Positions 47,008 to 56,818 of a stretch of 64,000 bases of DNA are shown here, piece by piece (positions within the stretch are counted from its first letter, which is position 1; each line of letters begins with the position of its first letter). This DNA comes from Candidatus Thalassospirochaeta sargassi (lineage in GTDB: Bacteria; Spirochaetota; Spirochaetia; UBA9216), in contig JAQQAL010000021.1 in assembly GCA_028532855.1 (NCBI GenBank), forward strand, positions 1 through 64,000, read 5' to 3'. The notes under the pieces are model-generated. The model did not search any database and was not told the origin of the DNA. It saw nothing but the letters and a program-made list of their open reading frames with translations. Made by a program: the position numbers and the translations under genes.

Positions 47008-49131
47008 ATGAATGAACAGAACATCATAAAGTACCTGAAAAATCAGAAAAAAGAACCGGTAAACAGAACAACAATACTGAGCGACTTTGGCGGCCATGAC
47101 GAAGAAATGGTGACCAGTATGCTCGATAAACTGCTCGAGGCCGGAGAAATAGTGAGATATGACAGAATGATAGGCCTGCCGGAACAGTTTGACCTCGTTT
47201 CCGGAATACTCCGGATAGCCATGGGAGGATTCGGTTTCATTAAACAGGCTGCTGACGGAGACGACTTATACGTCCCAGCAAAAAATATCGGAAAGGCTTT
47301 CAGCGGCGATACTGTCCTCGCCAAAAAGCTGAAGAACCTAAATAAGTCAGACAGTTATATCGGGAAGGTTATAAGGGTGACAAACCGGGCCAAAACGGAG
47401 TTTGTCGGGACGTACCGTTCCTCGGGCTCTTATGGTTTTGTAACCCCGGACGACCGCAATATGCGAAACGCCTTTTTCATCTCCGACGATAAGCGGAAGG
47501 GAGCAGTAACGGACCAGAAGGTTGTTGTAAAACTCCTCACATGGAGAGACGGAAAAGATAATCCAGAGGGTGAAATTACCCAGGTGCTGGGACATAAAGA
47601 TGCACCGGGCATGGACATAACCGCCCTTCTCAGACGATACGAAGTATCAGCCTCATTCCCCGAAGAGGTCGAAACCGCCGCCGCAGCTTTATCAGCCGGA
47701 GATCCGGAGATAGATCCGTCAGGACGCCAGGATTTTCGCGATCTGCCCACAGTCACCATAGACAGCGAATCCACAACGGTTCGGGATGATGCAATCTCAG
47801 CGGTTGCGGGGGATGACGGCTCATACCGGCTATATGCTCATATTGCAGATCCGCTTTATTATCTATCAGCCGAAAATCCCGGCCCCATGTTCGATGAGGC
47901 GGAGAAACGCGGAAGGAGCATCTACCTGCCCGGGACTACGGTGCCAATGCTTCCCAGTGAAGTCTGCGAACACCTTGGAAGCCTGAACCCCGGGGTAGAC
48001 CGGCCGGCAATGTCGGTTATTATTGAAATAGACAAGCAGGGGAACTCAACCTCCGTAGATGTTGTTGATTCGATAATCAGGTCAGACGGATGTGTTTCCT
48101 ACAGGCAGTTATCTGAATATCTCGAAGGCGACAAAGAAAGCATAATGGCAGAACTGAAAGATGCTGGATTTCCAGCCGACAATTTTGAAGTTGAATTCCT
48201 TAGACTCCGGGATGCCGCAACTCTCCTCCGGGAGAACAATATACAGAAAGGCCGGGTAGAGTTCTCATCAAAAGATTTCTTTTTCGAATTCGATGAAAAC
48301 GGAAAAGCCATTGATATACAAGTGAAAGAACAGGGTATTGCCGAGCGCATTGTTTCCGAGTTTATGCTGGCTGCTAATGAATCCGTGGCTGAATACTGCC
48401 GACAAAAGGGTATTCCCTGCCTCTATCGTACCCAGGCTGAACCGAACGAAAGTGAGGTTGCACGTTACACCGAGAGCCTCAATCAGTTCGACGGGCTGCG
48501 CGGGATGGTTGGAGAACCTTTCACATCCGGACAGATGCAAGCCATTCTGAAAATGGCTGAGGACTGCGAGCGGCCGCTCCTGGTAGAACGGCAAACCCTC
48601 AAACTCCTCCGAAAGGCTGAATACTCAGTAGAACCGAAACCTCATTTTTCCCTGGCAACTTCCGGCTATTGCCAGTTCACTTCACCTCTCCGACGATTTT
48701 CCGACCTGGTCATCCATCGTTCTATCCGGCTCAGCAGGTTGGGCTCTGAAGAGAATAAATGGTTCGCAGACGCTGAAAAGCGGATCGAGGCCCTTTCTGA
48801 GGTTGATAGGACTGTGAATTTTATTTCAAAAGAGGCTGAGAATATGAAGAAAGCGGAATATATGAGCCAGCATATCGGCGAAGAATTCCAGGGAATTATC
48901 GTGAATGCGGCGAGGTTCGGCCTTACCATTGAACTGGAAAATTCAGTAAGAGGGCTTGTTCCGGTAAAATCCCTGAAAGACGATTTCTATCAGTTCGATC
49001 CTGAGACTATAGCGTTGACAGGGAAAGACAGCAGAAAGAGTTTCACACTAGGTGACCCTGTATCCGTGATCACTAAATCTGCCGATACTGTTTCCGGAGA
49101 GATCGTCTTTGAAATTGTAAATCATGATTAA
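47008..49131 (+). CDS. rnr: RNB-family exoribonuclease (RNase R/II-like)
   Basis: TVTIDSESTTVRDDAISAV; CLYRTQAEPNE; GYCQFTSPLRRFSDLVIHR; C-terminal S1 domain. Confidence 0.93.
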   Translation: MNEQNIIKYLKNQKKEPVNRTTILSDFGGHDEEMVTSMLDKLLEAGEIVRYDRMIGLPEQFDLVSGILRIAMGGFGFIKQAADGDDLYVPAKNIGKAFSGDTVLAKKLKNLNKSDSYIGKVIRVTNRAKTEFVGTYRSSGSYGFVTPDDRNMRNAFFISDDKRKGAVTDQKVVVKLLTWRDGKDNPEGEITQVLGHKDAPGMDITALLRRYEVSASFPEEVETAAAALSAGDPEIDPSGRQDFRDLPTVTIDSESTTVRDDAISAVAGDDGSYRLYAHIADPLYYLSAENPGPMFDEAEKRGRSIYLPGTTVPMLPSEVCEHLGSLNPGVDRPAMSVIIEIDKQGNSTSVDVVDSIIRSDGCVSYRQLSEYLEGDKESIMAELKDAGFPADNFEVEFLRLRDAATLLRENNIQKGRVEFSSKDFFFEFDENGKAIDIQVKEQGIAERIVSEFMLAANESVAEYCRQKGIPCLYRTQAEPNESEVARYTESLNQFDGLRGMVGEPFTSGQMQAILKMAEDCERPLLVERQTLKLLRKAEYSVEPKPHFSLATSGYCQFTSPLRRFSDLVIHRSIRLSRLGSEENKWFADAEKRIEALSEVDRTVNFISKEAENMKKAEYMSQHIGEEFQGIIVNAARFGLTIELENSVRGLVPVKSLKDDFYQFDPETIALTGKDSRKSFTLGDPVSVITKSADTVSGEIVFEIVNHD

Positions 49132-49246
49132 AATCAACAATTAGCACGATCATTTAATTTAACCAATTCTGACTATTGATTTTATGGAATCTGGTTGACA
49201 GGAGCCTCCTAACACAGGCTCCTTCTTTATAAATACAGACGGTGAA

Positions 49247-50335
49247 TCAACTCCTAAGACTCTTTCCATAGGCGTCTGCTGCCAGGATCGCGGCATAGAG
49301 GCTGTCGACACCAACATCGAAAGGCATATTGAAGACAGTCTCGCCTTCAGCACAGGTTGCTTCTGCTACCTTTCTTATCTCTTCATCCGAGACATCTCCA
49401 AGGCCGAGCTGGTCAAGACATACCGGCAGACCAATGCTCAGACAAAATCCGGCAACCTCATCAATCAGATCCATCTCTTCATTTGCAAGGAATAACTGAA
49501 CAAGTGTTCCGAAAGCAACCTTCTCACCATGATAATATTCATGACAGCCAGAGAGCACAGTCAGTCCGTTATGCACTGCATGAGCTCCAGCTAATCCGGC
49601 ACTCTCAAAACCGATACCGCTGAGGTATGTGTTCGCTTCAATTATATTTTCAACCGCGGAGGTAAGAGCTTTTCTCTCTGCTGCGAGTTTCGCCTTGTAT
49701 CCATCTGCAAGAAGCGTATCATAGCAGAGCTCTGCCAGCGCGACAGAAGCTTTAGTTGAGAGCCCTCCAGCGCAGCTTGTAGCCCCTGAGGCCTCACATG
49801 CCTTCGCCTCAAAATAAGTCGCAAGCGCATCTCCCATTCCAGCGACGAGAAGCCTGGCAGGGGCGTTTACAATTATCCTGCTATCCATTAGAACCAACTC
49901 AGGGTTCTTAGGCAGGAAGAGGTACTCTTCAAACTCGCCCTGATCTGTATATATTACCGAAAGCGCACTGCAGGGCGCATCAGTAGATGCTATTGTAGGA
50001 ACAATAACAACAGGAAGCTTTGAGTAATGAGCGACCGCCTTCGCAGTGTCGAGGGTTTTACCTCCGCCTATACCAATCACAATATCAGCTGCCCCATCAA
50101 GGACCTTAGTCTTAAGTCTTTCAATCTCGGTCTTTGAACACTCCCGGTTAAACTCTTCGAAGACAACAGCATTTTCATTTCCAAAGGAGGCGACGACTAA
50201 ATCTTTTGTCCTTTTAATTGCTCCCGATGAAGCAATTACAAAGGGTGTCTGACCAAGATTTTCGGTTAGTGTTTTCAACTCTGAAATGGCTCCCGGTCCC
50301 TGTACATATCTTGATGGTGCAATGATAGTTCTCAT
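49247..50335 (-). CDS. gldA: Glycerol dehydrogenase (iron-containing ADH superfamily)
   Basis: MRTIIAPSRYVQGPGAI; IGIGGGKTLDTAKAVAHY; HAVHNGLTVLSGCHEYYHGEKVAFGTLVQL. Confidence 0.94.
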   Translation of the reverse strand: MRTIIAPSRYVQGPGAISELKTLTENLGQTPFVIASSGAIKRTKDLVVASFGNENAVVFEEFNRECSKTEIERLKTKVLDGAADIVIGIGGGKTLDTAKAVAHYSKLPVVIVPTIASTDAPCSALSVIYTDQGEFEEYLFLPKNPELVLMDSRIIVNAPARLLVAGMGDALATYFEAKACEASGATSCAGGLSTKASVALAELCYDTLLADGYKAKLAAERKALTSAVENIIEANTYLSGIGFESAGLAGAHAVHNGLTVLSGCHEYYHGEKVAFGTLVQLFLANEEMDLIDEVAGFCLSIGLPVCLDQLGLGDVSDEEIRKVAEATCAEGETVFNMPFDVGVDSLYAAILAADAYGKSLRS

Positions 50336-50526
50336 AATTCCCTCTCTTATAAATATTATTTTATCGATACAAATATAGCATTACAGCTTCATTAAAGCAA
50401 GATCTCCAATTCGATATTTTCTGGATTTTTAATAGTGAAGACAAAACAAGCCTCTGCATAGAGCATCATATTATATCAGCAGCCATTATAATGCCCTCTT
50501 CTTGAACTATTATCGCTATAAAATTA

Positions 50527-50555
50527 TTGACTGTTAACGCAAACATTATTATATT
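50527..50555 (+). promoter_or_regulatory. Sigma70-type promoter: TTGACT - 17 nt - TATATT
   Basis: Near-consensus -35 at 50527-50532 and -10 at 50550-50555, about 30 nt upstream of an isolated small ORF. Confidence 0.65.
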
Positions 50556-50583
50556 ATGTGTATAAAACAATGAGGAGGATGTC

Positions 50584-50733
50584 ATGAAAAACATCAAAAC
50601 TAATCATCCAGAGATAGTTTGTCTACCTTTTTCAGGTGTAACCCCGTTCCACAAAAAGTATGAAAAAAACTGGGCTAAAACGGACGTTAAGTCATCAGTG
50701 TTTCCTTCAATGGGAGGTTACAGATTCTTCTAA
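50584..50733 (+). CDS. 49-aa peptide of unknown function: MKNIKTNHPEIVCLPFSGVTPFHKKYEKNWAKTDVKSSVFPSMGGYRFF
   Basis: Strong RBS (GAGGAGG, about 5 nt spacing), ATG start, own promoter upstream and Rho-independent terminator downstream; below the ORF-track length cutoff. Confidence 0.65.
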   Translation: MKNIKTNHPEIVCLPFSGVTPFHKKYEKNWAKTDVKSSVFPSMGGYRFF

Positions 50734-50757
50734 TTAAAAACAGACCAAACTATTAAG

Positions 50758-50791
50758 CCGCTTTTAGACATATTCTAAAAGCGGTTTTTTT
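50758..50791 (+). terminator. Rho-independent terminator CCGCTTTTAGA-CATAT-TCTAAAAGCGG-TTTTTTT
   Basis: 11-bp perfect stem plus T-run, 25 nt after the small peptide stop. Confidence 0.93.
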
Positions 50792-50886
50792 GTATAAAAG
50801 GTTAATAATGAGGCCATGTGTCATTTTACAGGCCTGAAGGGTTAATTAAAATTCAGCTGAATTGAATATTTTAAATTACAAACTTC

Positions 50887-50922
50887 ATAAAAAAGAGAGG
50901 ACTGTTACATTAACAGTCCTCT
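50887..50922 (-). terminator. Rho-independent terminator (minus strand) after the MBL hydrolase operon
   Basis: AGAGGACTGTTA-CAT-TAACAGTCCTCT 12-bp perfect stem; minus strand continues CTTTTTT. Confidence 0.9.
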
Positions 50923-50948
50923 ATAAACGATTTTAAAGATTTAATTAT

Positions 50949-51818
50949 CTATACAAATTCATATTTATAAACCGCCCCGTCTTTTACGATCCGCCCGATA
51001 CTGGGGGAACAGATGTGAGTGGGGAAAATCACAACGCCCGAATCAGCATATTCTTTAAAAAAATCTTTTCTGGTTTTTATAGCAAGTTCATGATCATAAT
51101 CAGGTCTTACATACCAGTCGGGATTCTTGCATTGCACAGGCGAGTGAATTAAATCACCCGTAAATATACCGGTTTCTCCCTCACTTTCAATCTTAATTGA
51201 ACAATGATTAGGCGTATGACCAGGAGTCTGGATAAACGACAATATATCTTCTAGTACGTAATCTCTACTCACAAGTCGAATCAATCCGGCATCAAAGACA
51301 GGAAGAACGCTGTCTTCGAGGTGATCGAGTGGTTCTGTTTGATGTTTATCAACCCAAAAGTTGTATTCAGTCTCCTGAATCACATATTCGGCATTAGGAA
51401 ATGTTGGAACCCAGTCATCACCCTTCTTTTCAGTAAACCACCCGACATGATCTGCGTGTAAATGCGTACTCACAACATAGTCGATCATATCCGGTGATAT
51501 ACCTATTGATGCCAATTCATTAAGAAGTATTCCATCGTGCTTAAGATGCCAGTGAGATCTGGTCGCTCTCTCTTTGTCATCACCTACACAGGAATCAAGC
51601 AAAATTTTCTTACTTCCTGTATCTATGAAATGACATTGGATTGGGAAAATGAGATCTCCGCTATCTTTATCCATAGCCTGAGGTTTCATCCATGAAGCTT
51701 CCCTTTCCCACATTTCCCGGGTTGTTCCCGGGAAAAAGAATGTAGGCTTTATGTCAGAATTCTCTGATTCTGTAATCCTGTAAATCTTAACATCTCCCAA
51801 ATTATAAACGTTCATCAC
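50949..51818 (-). CDS. Metallo-beta-lactamase fold hydrolase (AHL-lactonase-like)
   Basis: VVSTHLHADHVGWFT; TPGHTPNHCSI; GDLIHSPVQ. Confidence 0.9.
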   Translation of the reverse strand: MMNVYNLGDVKIYRITESENSDIKPTFFFPGTTREMWEREASWMKPQAMDKDSGDLIFPIQCHFIDTGSKKILLDSCVGDDKERATRSHWHLKHDGILLNELASIGISPDMIDYVVSTHLHADHVGWFTEKKGDDWVPTFPNAEYVIQETEYNFWVDKHQTEPLDHLEDSVLPVFDAGLIRLVSRDYVLEDILSFIQTPGHTPNHCSIKIESEGETGIFTGDLIHSPVQCKNPDWYVRPDYDHELAIKTRKDFFKEYADSGVVIFPTHICSPSIGRIVKDGAVYKYEFV

Positions 51819-51847
51819 AGCACCTCCTCAATCTGAAATTATATTTT

Positions 51848-52885
51848 TTAGTCAATCATTCCCATTTCTTCATAAAATTTAAGTGCACCAGGGTGATAGG
51901 GCACAGGAACTTCTGAGTTCATTGATTCCGGAGCAAATCTTTTGAAATTTCCATATGCCTCAACCATTGCTTCTTTATTTGAGTAAAGGGTTTTAACAAC
52001 TTCGTATACAACATCGTCAGGCACATGACTTCCACATATAAGAAAGAACTTAGTTTCTATCATCACTGTAGGATCATCCACAACACCAGTTGCATCATCT
52101 GCCGGTGACATTAAAGTAAGTTTTGCTGAAGGAAAGTACTCAGAAATATCCGGCAGTTCTCCATCATAATCTATATTCAGATATCGCCATCCCTCAGACA
52201 TTGTTGCCATAGCCTCTTTTCCAGCACTGACATTCAAAGTAATAATGGCTGCATCAACTATTCCCTGTGAGAAATTCTTAATCGCTGTTACAAAACTCGG
52301 GGTAGGGACTAGCTGGAAATCATCAGAGCTCACACCTGATGCTCCCAGAAGAGCTTCAGAATAGTAGTGAAAAGTACGTCCTCCTGAATACTCCGATGAG
52401 ATCTTTTTTCCTTTAAGATCAGCTATAGTTTTTGCGTCACTTTCAGTTGCTACCGCAAAGCCTGCATAATTTGGTATTGTCGCAGCTACAATCCGGATAT
52501 TAGGGTTTGCTTTTCCGTCAAAAACCTCTATTCCTTCATAGGCGAATGTTGCCTCACCACCATTCGACAACCCGAAATCTAGTTCACCACTATTAATCAT
52601 TGGAATAAACGTAGATGATCCAGCGTATGGAGCAACCCTGAACTGAAGATCACCTTCTTCGATTAAAACCTTTGAAAGTGATACACCCATTGTATAAAAG
52701 AGTGAACCTGAAGGATTTGTACCTATATCCAGATATCCTGCTGATTTAGGTTTGGAATCATTAGCCGTCTGTGCCTCTGCCTCATCTGTCTTACTGCATG
52801 AACTTATCATGGCAATGACAAGTACTGACAGAAGTACTGCAAAACTCTTCTTCTTAAAACTCATAAAAATCTCCTTTTTCTGCAA
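51848..52885 (-). CDS. TAXI-family TRAP transporter solute-binding lipoprotein
   Basis: IGTNPSGSLFYTMGVSLSKVL; lipobox ISSCSK; LKGKKISSEYSGGRTFHYYSEALL. Confidence 0.92.
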   Translation of the reverse strand: MQKKEIFMSFKKKSFAVLLSVLVIAMISSCSKTDEAEAQTANDSKPKSAGYLDIGTNPSGSLFYTMGVSLSKVLIEEGDLQFRVAPYAGSSTFIPMINSGELDFGLSNGGEATFAYEGIEVFDGKANPNIRIVAATIPNYAGFAVATESDAKTIADLKGKKISSEYSGGRTFHYYSEALLGASGVSSDDFQLVPTPSFVTAIKNFSQGIVDAAIITLNVSAGKEAMATMSEGWRYLNIDYDGELPDISEYFPSAKLTLMSPADDATGVVDDPTVMIETKFFLICGSHVPDDVVYEVVKTLYSNKEAMVEAYGNFKRFAPESMNSEVPVPYHPGALKFYEEMGMID

Positions 52886-52917
52886 TTGCAGATTTTATCC
52901 CCATAAATAATTACAGG

Positions 52918-54810
52918 TTAATTATGAACAAATTGTTTTCTTAACTTTATTACTAAAAATATGAATATATTGATTAAAACAAAAACCAGGGGAAACACAT
53001 AATTCATATCCAACGCCTTTAATGGAATCAATAAAAGTACACCGGCTACACCTAGGATCATCCGGTACAATTTTGTAATCGGGGTAGTAAGATAGCCAAT
53101 AAAAGAAACCGATATTGAAAAAACACCCAAACCTGTAGTCAGGATATCTACTATGATTTCAAGAGTTTGTCCCTCAAGTAGCAATGTAGGGGAAAAGAAA
53201 AACAAAACGGGAACTATATAGGCAACCCAGCCTAGCTTCATTGACTCTATTCCGGTTTCAAGTTTCTCTGACCCGCTTATTGTAGAGGCTGTGAATGAGG
53301 CTAATGCTATAGGCGGGGTAATCATGGACATCATTCCGAAATACAGTAGAAACATATGGGCGGCAAGCGGAAAAACACCAACCTCCACTATAGCTGGTCC
53401 GAGCAACGCAGACAGAAGTACATAAACACCTGAGGTGGGCATCCCCATACCGAGGATGATACAGAGAAAAGCACTGATAACTAATGTTATCCAGAGATTT
53501 CCATTCGCAAGCTGAGATAAGGCTATTGAAATAGTGAATCCGCCACCGGAAATATTCAGTAATCCAATAATAACACCTGCGGCTGCAACAATGGGCACTA
53601 GCCCCAGCATGGAATAAATAGTCGACGAAAATGCCGGCAGCATTTGCCGAAAATTAATACGATCTCTCTTATATGGTTTTATAAGACCTATTATGAATAA
53701 ACAAACAACTGAATAAAGAGCTGATAACTCCGGTGTTATATTGAAATAAAACAAACATGCAAACAATACGATGAATGGTATAAATATAGGCCAGCCATTT
53801 TTTATTACATCTCTGAGAAGCGGCAGATCCATAAAATCTGTTTTCAGATTGTCTCTTGTTGCCATCAAATCGACCTGTATAAAAATAGCGAAGTAATATA
53901 GGGCCGCAGGAACAATTGATGCAATAACCACAGTCTTGTAAGGAATTTGCAGAAATGTAGCCATAATAAATGCAGCCGCACCCATTATCGGAGGAGTTAT
54001 TTGTCCGCCTGTAGACGCCACAGCTTCTATTGCGGCTGCTGTTTTTGACTTAAACCCTGCTTTCTGCATGAGAGGAATTGTCATTATACCGGTCGAAGCA
54101 ACATTAGACACGGCACTCCCTGATATTGAACCCATCAAAGCCGATGAAACAATTGCTATCTTAGCGGCTCCCCCGCGTTTATTACCAACACCGGACATGG
54201 ATAGGTCTATGAAAAACTCACCGCCGCCAATCAACATTAGAACATGACCATAGAAAATAAAAACAACTACAGTCCTGGCTATTACACTCAAAGGCATTCC
54301 CAAGATTGAATTTGGGTCCAGAGCGAGATAGGTAATCAACTTATTTATTGAATTTTCACGCCCGGTGAGTGGCATTGGAATTTTATGCGCAAATAATGCA
54401 AAGATAAAAAAGAACGCAACTACCCCCAATATTACATAACCGGTTGTTCTTCTTAAGGCTTCTAAAACTGAGATGAAGATGACAATCGACAGAATCAGTA
54501 GTTTTATACCGCCATATGCAAAATCAAGCTGAATCTGCTGATAGTTAAATGATAGATATAGTACTGCTGAAAAGGCAACTATACCCATTGCAATATTCAA
54601 CCAACCGCCAACACGACCGTTTTTCCTCATTGGTTTTTTGATAAAGATCAGCAGAAGCGAAAATGCTAGAAAGACAGCCAGATATTGTTCTTTATAAATC
54701 GATATTTTCAATACCGGCGCAATTTGTGCTGTCCACAGTATTGCTATCAGCATTGTGATAAATGCCGAAATAAAACTGACCTTCTCAAGCTTCTTATTTT
54801 CCAAGATCAA
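52918..54810 (-). CDS. TRAP transporter, fused 4TM/12TM permease
   Basis: SALMGSISGSAVSNVASTGIMTIPLMQKAGFKSKTAAAIEAVASTGGQITPPIMGAAAFIMA; ILGMGMPTSGVYVLLSALLGPAIV. Confidence 0.95.
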   Translation of the reverse strand: MILENKKLEKVSFISAFITMLIAILWTAQIAPVLKISIYKEQYLAVFLAFSLLLIFIKKPMRKNGRVGGWLNIAMGIVAFSAVLYLSFNYQQIQLDFAYGGIKLLILSIVIFISVLEALRRTTGYVILGVVAFFFIFALFAHKIPMPLTGRENSINKLITYLALDPNSILGMPLSVIARTVVVFIFYGHVLMLIGGGEFFIDLSMSGVGNKRGGAAKIAIVSSALMGSISGSAVSNVASTGIMTIPLMQKAGFKSKTAAAIEAVASTGGQITPPIMGAAAFIMATFLQIPYKTVVIASIVPAALYYFAIFIQVDLMATRDNLKTDFMDLPLLRDVIKNGWPIFIPFIVLFACLFYFNITPELSALYSVVCLFIIGLIKPYKRDRINFRQMLPAFSSTIYSMLGLVPIVAAAGVIIGLLNISGGGFTISIALSQLANGNLWITLVISAFLCIILGMGMPTSGVYVLLSALLGPAIVEVGVFPLAAHMFLLYFGMMSMITPPIALASFTASTISGSEKLETGIESMKLGWVAYIVPVLFFFSPTLLLEGQTLEIIVDILTTGLGVFSISVSFIGYLTTPITKLYRMILGVAGVLLLIPLKALDMNYVFPLVFVLINIFIFLVIKLRKQFVHN

Positions 54811-56014
54811 TACCCCTTTTCACGATAATGGCCTTGAATTCTTCTTCTGTCAGTAATCTCCGTTTATCCATACCCTCTTTTTTAACATCCTGAAGGATAG
54901 CAGTTATATCATCATCAGCGACATCAGTTATCCCCATCTTTTCCAGGGTATATATCACAGACATTTTTCCCGATTTTTTCCCTAGTACAACCTCGCCATT
55001 CTTCCCGAAAAACTCAGGGTCAGTGGCAAACATTGCAAGCGGATTTTTAACAACAAGATCCACTCCTATACCAGATTCTCGTGTGTAATTAAAACCGCCA
55101 GTTACTGGTTTATTTCTAGCAATTGGGATTCCTGTTAAATTTGACAAATACTCACATAATTCAATGAGTTTAATTATGTCGTATCCGTTATCAATACCGT
55201 AAAGCATTTTCAAACTGACAATTAAATCTTCAAGAGCAGCATTTCCTGTTCTTTCTCCCATACCATTAGCACAACTATGTACTACTGATGCACCTGCAGC
55301 AACTGCAGCAAGCTCTGTAGCAACACCAAGTCCGAAATCATTGTGTGTATGAATTTCAATTGGAAGACCAGTTAACTTCTTAGATTTTTTAACTAGATAT
55401 TTAATAGCCTCAGGTGTAGCACAGCCAGTTGTGTCTACGATACCTAATGAATCTGGAGATGCATTCTTACAGAGTTTCTCCAGGAGATTTTCAAAATCTT
55501 CAGTTCGCGCTCTTGTAGTATCATATGGAAAAAAGACTGTATATAATCCTTTTTCTTTAGCATAATTAATAACATCTGCACTTTTATTATAGACATCTTC
55601 CCATGTCCAGTTAAACTGATATTTTAGTTTTGGATACCCTATTGGCACTTCAATAACAACACCGGAAGCACCACACTCTTCCGCTAAATCTATATCTGAC
55701 TTCATAGCTCTAGAGAATGCAAATATCTTTGCATTCTTAACACGCTTGCTAATCTCTTTCATAGCCTCAAAATCTTCATTTGAGACTGCCGGCATACCAG
55801 CTTCGATTCTTTCAATACCGATTGAATCGAGATATTCAGCAATTCTAATTTTATCGTCTTTTCTAAAGACTACACCCGGGGTCTGTTCACCATCTCTTAA
55901 TGTTGCATCATGCACGATAACTCTTTCCGGAATTTCGAGATCTTTTTGAACCTCTTCAAGGAAGTTAAGCGGACTTACCCACCAACCGTTTTCTTTAAAA
56001 TAATTCGAACTCAT
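54794..56014 (-). CDS. HMGL-like acyltransferase (2-isopropylmalate/homocitrate/citramalate synthase family)
   Basis: VIVHDATLRDGEQTPGVVFRKDDKIRIAEYLDSIGIERIEAGMP; IHTHNDFGLGVATELAAVAAGASVVHSCANGMGERTGNAALE. Likely start MSSNYFKE at 56014, after the operator-like site inside the longer ORF. Confidence 0.9.
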   Translation of the reverse strand: MSSNYFKENGWWVSPLNFLEEVQKDLEIPERVIVHDATLRDGEQTPGVVFRKDDKIRIAEYLDSIGIERIEAGMPAVSNEDFEAMKEISKRVKNAKIFAFSRAMKSDIDLAEECGASGVVIEVPIGYPKLKYQFNWTWEDVYNKSADVINYAKEKGLYTVFFPYDTTRARTEDFENLLEKLCKNASPDSLGIVDTTGCATPEAIKYLVKKSKKLTGLPIEIHTHNDFGLGVATELAAVAAGASVVHSCANGMGERTGNAALEDLIVSLKMLYGIDNGYDIIKLIELCEYLSNLTGIPIARNKPVTGGFNYTRESGIGVDLVVKNPLAMFATDPEFFGKNGEVVLGKKSGKMSVIYTLEKMGITDVADDDITAILQDVKKEGMDKRRLLTEEEFKAIIVKRGIDLGK

Positions 56015-56047
56015 TTTATCTCCTTTCACTAAGCGCTGATGGACCTG

Positions 56048-56058
56048 TGGTCCTACCA
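56048..56058. promoter_or_regulatory. FadR/GntR-type operator TGGTCCTACCA upstream of the HMGL-synthase/TRAP operon
   Basis: Matches TGGTNNNACCA, in the gntR-operon gap. Confidence 0.6.
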
Positions 56059-56076
56059 ATAATATTATAAAAAAAA

Positions 56077-56787
56077 TTATTCTTCTGTTATTCTGCTATA
56101 AACAGATTCAACATGACTAAGCATATATTTAGCAGCAGAATCTGGATCCCGATTCTCGAGAGCTTCTATTATTTTCCCATGCATTTTAATTGTGTGGTCA
56201 CTTACACCGACTGCAGCTACTGTCGACTCTCTACTCACCTTCATTACATCGTGGATGGCCATGATTACTTCACTCATAATTTTGTTACCAGCCTTTGCGA
56301 TTGTCTCATGTATCTTAATTTCCAGCTCAATTCCTAGATTTCGATCATGCTGGTAATTTTTAAGCTCTGAATATAATTTTTTCAACTCTTTGATCTCAAC
56401 ATCAGTGATCTTTAAGGCTGCAGTTTTTACACTCTCAACTTCTATCAGTTTTCGGAATTCATAAAGTTCAAGCAGCATATTACTATCTGTTGCTATCAGA
56501 AAATTTAACGGTTTTGAAATTGATTGCGAGAGATTCAATCCGCTCAGTCGTATACCATGCCCATGCTCAACTTCAACTATACCCATCATATCCATGACAC
56601 GTATTGCTTCACGTAACGAAGACCTGCTGATGTTTAAGGCCTCTGAGAGATCCCTCTCTGTTGGCAGCCTATCACCTGGTTTGAGATTCTGAGAACGAAC
56701 CAGATCATAAAGGCTTTCGATAGCCTGCTCCACAACTGTTGTCTTTTTTATGGGCTTAATTTGAGTTTGCATTGCTAATAATAACAT
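56077..56787 (-). CDS. GntR family regulator, FadR subfamily
   Basis: LVRSQNLKPGDRLPTERDLSEALNISRSSLREAIRVMDMMGIVEVEHGHGIRL plus FCD C-terminal domain. Confidence 0.94.
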   Translation of the reverse strand: MLLLAMQTQIKPIKKTTVVEQAIESLYDLVRSQNLKPGDRLPTERDLSEALNISRSSLREAIRVMDMMGIVEVEHGHGIRLSGLNLSQSISKPLNFLIATDSNMLLELYEFRKLIEVESVKTAALKITDVEIKELKKLYSELKNYQHDRNLGIELEIKIHETIAKAGNKIMSEVIMAIHDVMKVSRESTVAAVGVSDHTIKMHGKIIEALENRDPDSAAKYMLSHVESVYSRITEE

Positions 56788-56807
56788 TGAATATTTAGGA
56801 CGTCAAG

Positions 56808-56818
56808 TGGTTGGACCA
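56808..56818. promoter_or_regulatory. FadR/GntR-type operator TGGTTGGACCA upstream of gntR (autoregulation), next to TTGTACAA palindrome (56819-56826)
   Basis: Matches TGGTNNNACCA 21 nt upstream of the gntR start. Confidence 0.6.
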
